Assembly (NCBI GenBank): GCA_003171295.1
Contig: PMYF01000923.1
Location: 1,038-10,878 of the forward strand
DNA from: Acidobacteriota bacterium
GTDB lineage: Bacteria > Acidobacteriota > Terriglobia > UBA7540
Direction: 5' to 3'
DNA length: 9,841 nucleotides
In this document: positions 6,896 to 9,841 of the stretch, in pieces
How positions within the stretch are numbered: the stretch's first letter is position 1
How the letters are laid out: each line of letters opens with the position of its first letter
Position numbers and translations under genes: made by a program
The notes under the pieces: generated by a model
What the model was told of the DNA's origin: nothing
The model's database searches: none
What the model saw: only the letters and a program-made list of their open reading frames with translations

Positions 6896-7074
6896 TTATG
6901 ATGCCTGAATATGCGAAACTGCATAACATGCCTTCCCCAAACCCTGGTTCGTCTCTCTAGCGGGAAATCAGTCGCCACACTTCACCTCGGCATACATTAT
7001 GAGGGGTTTCTAATTATTTGAAAGAGTACGAACGTACTAGAAATCTCAATAGGCGACTTGCCTGCTTCCGCAAG
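6896..7074. repeat. Direct repeat copy B
   Basis: Second copy of the 192-base-period repeat, adjoining copy A through an 11-base linker. A related 17-base piece, GCAAGAACAGCCAAAAT, occurs at 6634 and again at the A/B junction (6880), hinting at a further eroded copy nearer the subunit genes. The repeat lies between two divergent genes and is best read as a duplicated regulatory segment. Confidence 0.88.
6996..7038 (-). promoter_or_regulatory. Second palindrome plus promoter-like pair (copy B)
   Basis: The same arrangement as in copy A. The palindrome AGTACG-AA-CGTACT (7025-7038) is unchanged, the -10-like CATAAT (7001-6996) is unchanged, and the 16-base spacer length is kept. The -35 has changed to TTTCAA (7023-7018). 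Keeping the palindrome and -10 while the flanks drift suggests selection on them. The element may be a second start site or an upstream binding site. Confidence 0.38.
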
Positions 7075-7258
7075 GAATCGCCTGAGCGGTGGGAAGGTTT
7101 AATCTGTCGGTCGCAAGGCCCGGTTCCCTGCGGCAAGCTCGGACCAAGGCACATCGCGGCAGTTTCCGAACGTTATTGGACCCTATCGCAGCGGGAGCCT
7201 CGTATTGACGGTTGTCCCGTGGGACTCGGCATGAGTTCTCGCTGGCGTCAAGCTCGGC
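7075..7258. other. Spacer between repeat copy B and the regulator promoter
   Basis: I see no gene, hairpin or further copy of the repeat here. It separates the duplicated promoter region of the minus-strand operon from the regulator's TATAAT box. Short frames crossing it have no ribosome-binding site or protein-like composition. Confidence 0.5.
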
Positions 7259-7264
7259 TATAAT
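7259..7264 (+). promoter_or_regulatory. Candidate -10 box (TATAAT) of the response-regulator gene
   Basis: A perfect TATAAT lies 65 bases before the ATG at 7329. No good -35 is present at the right distance (TTCTCG at 7236-7241 with a 17-base spacer is weak), which fits an activator-dependent promoter or a chance match. Confidence 0.4.
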
Positions 7265-7328
7265 GGCGGGGACAGGCAGATTGTCGCACAGAGTCTTGTC
7301 CGAAACTCAGGCCAGGGGTGTCTCGCCT

Positions 7329-8102
7329 ATGAAAATCTCCGCCCTTATCGTTGACGATGAACAGCCGGCTCGTGACGAGCTGGCCTTCCTGCTCAAGGGC
7401 ATTCCCGACATCGAAGTTGTCGGCCTGGGCAAGAACGGGGTAGAGGCAGTAAACTTGGTGCGCGAAATTGACCCGCAGTTGGTCTTCCTCGATGTGCAGA
7501 TGCCCGGAGTGGACGGCTTCGGCGTCATCAAGCGGCTGCTTGAAAAGAAGGTGCGCCTGCCTTTCTTCATTTTCGCGACGGCTTACGACCAATACGCCGT
7601 GCAAGCCTTCGAAGTGAACGCCATCGATTACCTCCTGAAGCCCATCGCCAAGCCGCGCCTCGAGAAGGCCCTGCTGCGAGTGCGCCGCCTGTTGGAGACC
7701 TCGGAATCCTCCCAGCAGAAACTCGACCGCCTGATGCAGATGATGGAAGACCGCCCGGCATTGCAGAAGGGGAAAGTAGTCATCAAGAGCAACAATCGGC
7801 TCTTCCTGGTCGATTCTGATGACATCATTTTCGCCAGCATCGAGGACGGTGTCATCAGCATCGTCACGCGCGAACTGGAAGGCGAGTCCAACTACCGCAC
7901 CGTCGAGGAATTGCAATCCAACCTTGACCCCAAGACCTTCTGGCGCGTGCACCGGTCCTACCTGGTCAACGTGAACCGAATCAAGGAAGTGGTTCCGTGG
8001 TTCAAAAGCTCCTATCAACTTAAGATGGAAGACCGCAAGCAGACCGAAATTCCGGTCAGCCGCGCCCAGACCCACAAGCTGCGGGAGTTGTTGAACCTCT
8101 AG
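7329..8102 (+). CDS. LytTR-family response regulator (receiver plus LytTR DNA-binding domain)
   Basis: A 257-aa cytoplasmic transcription factor of the LytT/AlgR/AgrA type. The start at 7329 gives the canonical receiver opening MKISALIVDDE with AGGGG ten bases upstream; an in-frame extension to 7212 adds no recognisable sequence and would span the TATAAT box. The receiver domain (about 1-120) shows the acidic pair Asp9/Asp10, phospho-acceptor Asp55 in VFLDVQMPG, the Thr84 switch residue in FATAYD and Lys104 in LLKPI. A charged linker (about 120-148) leads to the LytTR domain (about 149-257) with the hallmark FWRVHRSYLVN at 204-214 and an IPVSR strand near the end. Members bind paired 9-bp direct repeats. 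No histidine kinase lies beside it in the window. It diverges from the subunit operon, so it may control it; this is inferred from position. Confidence 0.93.
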   Translation: MKISALIVDDEQPARDELAFLLKGIPDIEVVGLGKNGVEAVNLVREIDPQLVFLDVQMPGVDGFGVIKRLLEKKVRLPFFIFATAYDQYAVQAFEVNAIDYLLKPIAKPRLEKALLRVRRLLETSESSQQKLDRLMQMMEDRPALQKGKVVIKSNNRLFLVDSDDIIFASIEDGVISIVTRELEGESNYRTVEELQSNLDPKTFWRVHRSYLVNVNRIKEVVPWFKSSYQLKMEDRKQTEIPVSRAQTHKLRELLNL

Positions 8103-8435
8103 GGGTGGTTGGCTGGGAGACTCGTTTCTTCTGGCCATGGATTGCCGAAGGCGGCTATCCGTGATGTCAGGAACGGGGCGGCGCGGGATAAGACCGAAGG
8201 CTGGGGTTTTTAGTGCCCTGCACCTGTCGCGATGTTTTGGATCGGGAAGGGCACAAGATAGCAGTCAGGAGCAGTCCCCCCGCCTATTTAATCGATCCCC
8301 TCCGGAGATCAAAGAATGATTCCGACGTCCCGGCAGCCTTGCAGGGGGAGGTTCGCAACACAGGCCTCTTGCCGACGGCGGCGACAAGATCCCTCCATTT
8401 CATGCACCTTGTCTTTTGTCTGACTGCGCTCGGAA
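8103..8435. other. Intergenic region between the convergent regulator and small membrane protein genes
   Basis: No convincing gene is seen. It holds a widely spaced inverted repeat GTGCCCT (8213-8219) / AGGGCAC (8248-8254) with a 28-base loop and no T-run, so it is not a clear intrinsic terminator. Small frames here are Arg/Ser/Pro-rich, as expected of out-of-frame GC-rich DNA. Transcription from both sides converges here. Confidence 0.5.
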
Positions 8436-8597
8436 CTATTTCGTTTGCCCTAAACCTCCGCCAACCAACTGGCGCAGGATACGGTTCGTCTCTAGCTGTT
8501 CCTTATGGATCTTCTTGATCAAGAACCCGAGATGAAAGAACTCGATGATTATCAGAAACCCGATGAACGCCCCGTAGTATCCGAAAATTTGTACCAT
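8436..8597 (-). CDS. Small single-pass membrane protein, 53 aa
   Basis: A short gene supported by its signals: a perfect AGGAGG (8608-8603) five bases before the ATG at 8597, and a consensus-like promoter further upstream. Residues about 4-27 (VQIFGYYGAFIGFLIIIEFF and on to GFL) form one hydrophobic helix with a central Glu19-Phe-Phe-His. A basic, probably amphipathic helix follows (IKKIHKEQLETNRILRQLV), then a short Gly-rich end GGGLGQTK. Topology is likely N-out, with the basic tail in the cytoplasm by the positive-inside rule. I do not recognise the family. The layout recalls small regulatory membrane proteins such as PspB, but no sequence signature supports that. It has its own promoter, so it is expressed separately from the upstream dehydrogenase. 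Confidence 0.78.
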   Translation of the reverse strand: MVQIFGYYGAFIGFLIIIEFFHLGFLIKKIHKEQLETNRILRQLVGGGLGQTK

Positions 8598-8602
8598 CTC
8601 TG

Positions 8603-8608
8603 CCTCCT
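8603..8608 (-). promoter_or_regulatory. Perfect Shine-Dalgarno AGGAGG
   Basis: The strongest ribosome-binding site in the window, five bases before the ATG at 8597. It fixes the start of the 53-aa protein and argues for high translation. Confidence 0.75.
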
Positions 8609-8666
8609 GGTCTTTCTGCGTGATAGTTACTTGTCGTAGCTGTAGCCTGTTAAGGCAACTACCCTA

Positions 8667-8694
8667 ATATTAATACTGCGGAGGTAGATGTCAA
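8667..8694 (-). promoter_or_regulatory. Sigma-70-type promoter of the small membrane protein gene
   Basis: On the minus strand a perfect -35 TTGACA (8694-8689) and a -10 TAATAT (8672-8667) are separated by 16 bases. The expected start is near 8660, giving a leader of about 60 bases before the AGGAGG site. The surroundings are AT-rich compared with the rest of the window. Confidence 0.65.
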
Positions 8695-9102
8695 GCGTAA
8701 ACGACACTCGTCAAATGCGTTCCGGGTTGAGGTGTTGGGCCTGTGCGGACATTTTATCCAGGTTAACCATTCTGCAAGGCGCCCTTTGCGAAACCAGCCT
8801 CGGAGTTGCCAGAATGCTGGCAGTTCACAGCGCAGTGACATGAATAGCCGGGGGCACCACCCTGCGGTTTGGCGCGTCCCGTTGCCAGAGCCTCACCTTG
8901 CAAGCGTCTCTATCGGCGGTTGGCTGCCGCTCATTGCTAGCCTCCGGGTTCGATACCGCGCCTTCGCCCGCGTTTCCTCTCCACCAACCACCGATACTCC
9001 ATGGAGCAAGAAACATTGCCTCTCTCCCTTGTGCTCTTCCGCATCCATATTGCCCAGCGCGCCGCTATTCCGACGCCACGATCTCGGTTTTGCCGGGAAC
9101 TG
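8695..9102. other. Non-coding region downstream of the dehydrogenase
   Basis: No credible gene is seen on either strand. It contains a perfect short hairpin TGCCAG-AATG-CTGGCA (8807-8822) without a T-run and the palindrome GGTTAACC (8761-8768). A GGTTCGATACC stretch near 8946 recalls a tRNA T-arm but lacks a pairing stem. The longest plus-strand frame here has no ribosome-binding site and runs into the antisense of the dehydrogenase. Confidence 0.5.
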
Positions 9103-9841
9103 CTATGGGTTGACAATCACCTTATTGCGTTGCGGCGAGCCCATGGTTTCTATCGCCTTCTGGATCTGAGAGAGGGGGAAACGGTGCGAGATCACCTTCT
9201 CCGGATTCACCAGGTCCCGGGCCATGAGGCGGATGGCATTCTCCATGGCCAGTGGATTCGTGCTGAAGCTTGAGTCCATGCGGGCCTCCAGGAAATGCAT
9301 CCAGCCGCCATCGAGTTCGAACTTTTCGTGAGTGGTAATGCCGAAGATGTTCCAGCGGGTGCCGCGCCGCAGAAGGCTGACCATCAGATTCACGGCCAGG
9401 ATCGGCCCGGCGGCCTCGACGACCAGGTCAGGGCCTTCCGGCAGGATCTCATAGATGGCGCGCTTCGCATCACCCTGGAGAGGATTGACGGTATGCGTGG
9501 CACCCAGTATTTTTGCGGTCTCGAGGGCGTAGTTGCTGATATCCACCGCAACCAGCCGGCCCGCACCTGCCGCTTTAGCCACCATCAGGCAATACATCCC
9601 GATCCCGCCCGTGCCGATCACCACGACATCGTCGCCCACGCGCATTTCCGAATAATGGATCAGTCCTTTCCAGGCTCCACTGACCGGTTCTCCCTGACAG
9701 GCTGCGTCGAAGCTGAGGTTCGCGGGCTTCTTGTAGATCGTGTTCACGCCCGTCACCATGTACTCCGCGAAACTGCCCGGGCGGGCTTCTGCGCCATCCC
9801 CGCCGGTGGTGTAAGCACGTTCGCAGTAGTGGGTCATGCCC
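9103..9841 (-). CDS. Zinc-type medium-chain alcohol dehydrogenase (partial, 5' end outside window)
   Basis: The C-terminal 246 or so residues of an NAD(P)-dependent medium-chain dehydrogenase. The frame is open through the window edge. The ATG at 9837 is internal: it lies in G-MTHYCE, which matches the last cysteine of the structural-zinc loop (C-x2-C-x2-C-x7-C) of this family. Next come GSFAEYMV, the QGEPVSGAWKGL segment, the Rossmann dinucleotide-binding loop GTGGIGMYCLMVAKAAGAG with the following acidic VAVDIS strand end (suggesting NAD preference), and a normal C-terminus ending RNKVIVNP. The catalytic-zinc ligands nearest the N-terminus are outside the window. Substrate is unknown. It is transcribed toward the small membrane protein gene but separated from it by about 500 bases and an independent promoter. 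Confidence 0.9.
   Translation of the reverse strand, partial: GMTHYCERAYTTGGDGAEARPGSFAEYMVTGVNTIYKKPANLSFDAACQGEPVSGAWKGLIHYSEMRVGDDVVVIGTGGIGMYCLMVAKAAGAGRLVAVDISNYALETAKILGATHTVNPLQGDAKRAIYEILPEGPDLVVEAAGPILAVNLMVSLLRRGTRWNIFGITTHEKFELDGGWMHFLEARMDSSFSTNPLAMENAIRLMARDLVNPEKVISHRFPLSQIQKAIETMGSPQRNKVIVNP

Noticed and set aside
6704..7074. CRISPR array or insertion-sequence ends
   Set aside because: There are only two copies, far longer than CRISPR repeats and without regular spacers. No transposase gene or target-site duplication is visible.
6719..7263. Short plus-strand frames within the direct repeats
   Set aside because: The two repeat copies break different frames and their differences are not at third codon positions, so coding is unlikely.
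7248..8138. Long minus-strand open frame (296 codons)
   Set aside because: It is exactly antisense to the LytTR regulator, whose receiver and DNA-binding motifs are unmistakable.
8213..8254. Inverted repeat as terminator of the regulator gene
   Set aside because: The 28-base loop and lack of a T-run make intrinsic termination improbable.
8807..8822. Hairpin TGCCAG-AATG-CTGGCA as dehydrogenase terminator
   Set aside because: It is short, nearly 300 bases past the stop codon and has no T-run on either side.
8941..9000. tRNA-like GGTTCGATACC followed by CCACCA
   Set aside because: The T-stem does not pair beyond two bases, and no acceptor, D or anticodon stems can be folded upstream.
8732..9169. 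Plus-strand frame of 145 codons
   Set aside because: It has no ribosome-binding site and no domain, and its end is antisense to the dehydrogenase coding sequence.

Overview
The window reads as a GC-rich chromosomal fragment of a Gram-negative soil-type bacterium. An Acidobacteriota origin is the best guess, because CarboxypepD-regulatory-like domains on outer-membrane barrels and LytTR regulators without an adjacent kinase are common there. This is inference from gene style; no rRNA, tRNA or other phylogenetic marker is present.

Positions 1-6588 (minus strand) form one long operon-like block for export and assembly of surface proteins. In transcription order it holds a divergent secreted subunit (6588-6001), three closely related secreted subunits (5976-5434, 5385-4840, 4516-3974), a fifth four-cysteine subunit (3943-3353), an Ig-fold periplasmic chaperone of fimbrial type (3233-2364), and a large outer-membrane protein that leaves the window at base 1. 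That last protein starts at a GTG codon and stays open for about 780 codons. It is a predicted beta-barrel followed by two Ig/carboxypeptidase-regulatory-like domains and a Gly-rich tail. The set has the logic of a chaperone-usher fimbria, but neither the subunits nor the barrel look like classical FimA/FimD families. A possible extra small gene with a TTG start lies between the third and fourth subunits (4818-4513).

Positions 6589-7328 are a regulatory intergenic region between the minus-strand block and a plus-strand LytTR-family response regulator. It contains two roughly 180-bp direct repeats with a 192-bp period. Each carries a perfect palindrome AGTACG-AA-CGTACT that abuts a minus-strand promoter-like pair (-35-like / CATAAT, 16-bp spacer). 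The regulator at 7329-8102 has its own TATAAT box just upstream.

Positions 8103-9102 are mostly non-coding but contain a well-supported 53-aa single-pass membrane protein (8597-8436, minus). It has a perfect AGGAGG ribosome-binding site and a TTGACA-N16-TAATAT promoter. Positions 9103-9841 (minus) hold the C-terminal two thirds or so of a zinc-type medium-chain alcohol dehydrogenase whose start lies outside the window.

The likely working unit is a surface-fibre assembly system: several secreted beta-rich subunits, one dedicated chaperone and one outer-membrane platform. It may be switched by the divergent LytTR regulator or another factor acting at the duplicated promoter region.
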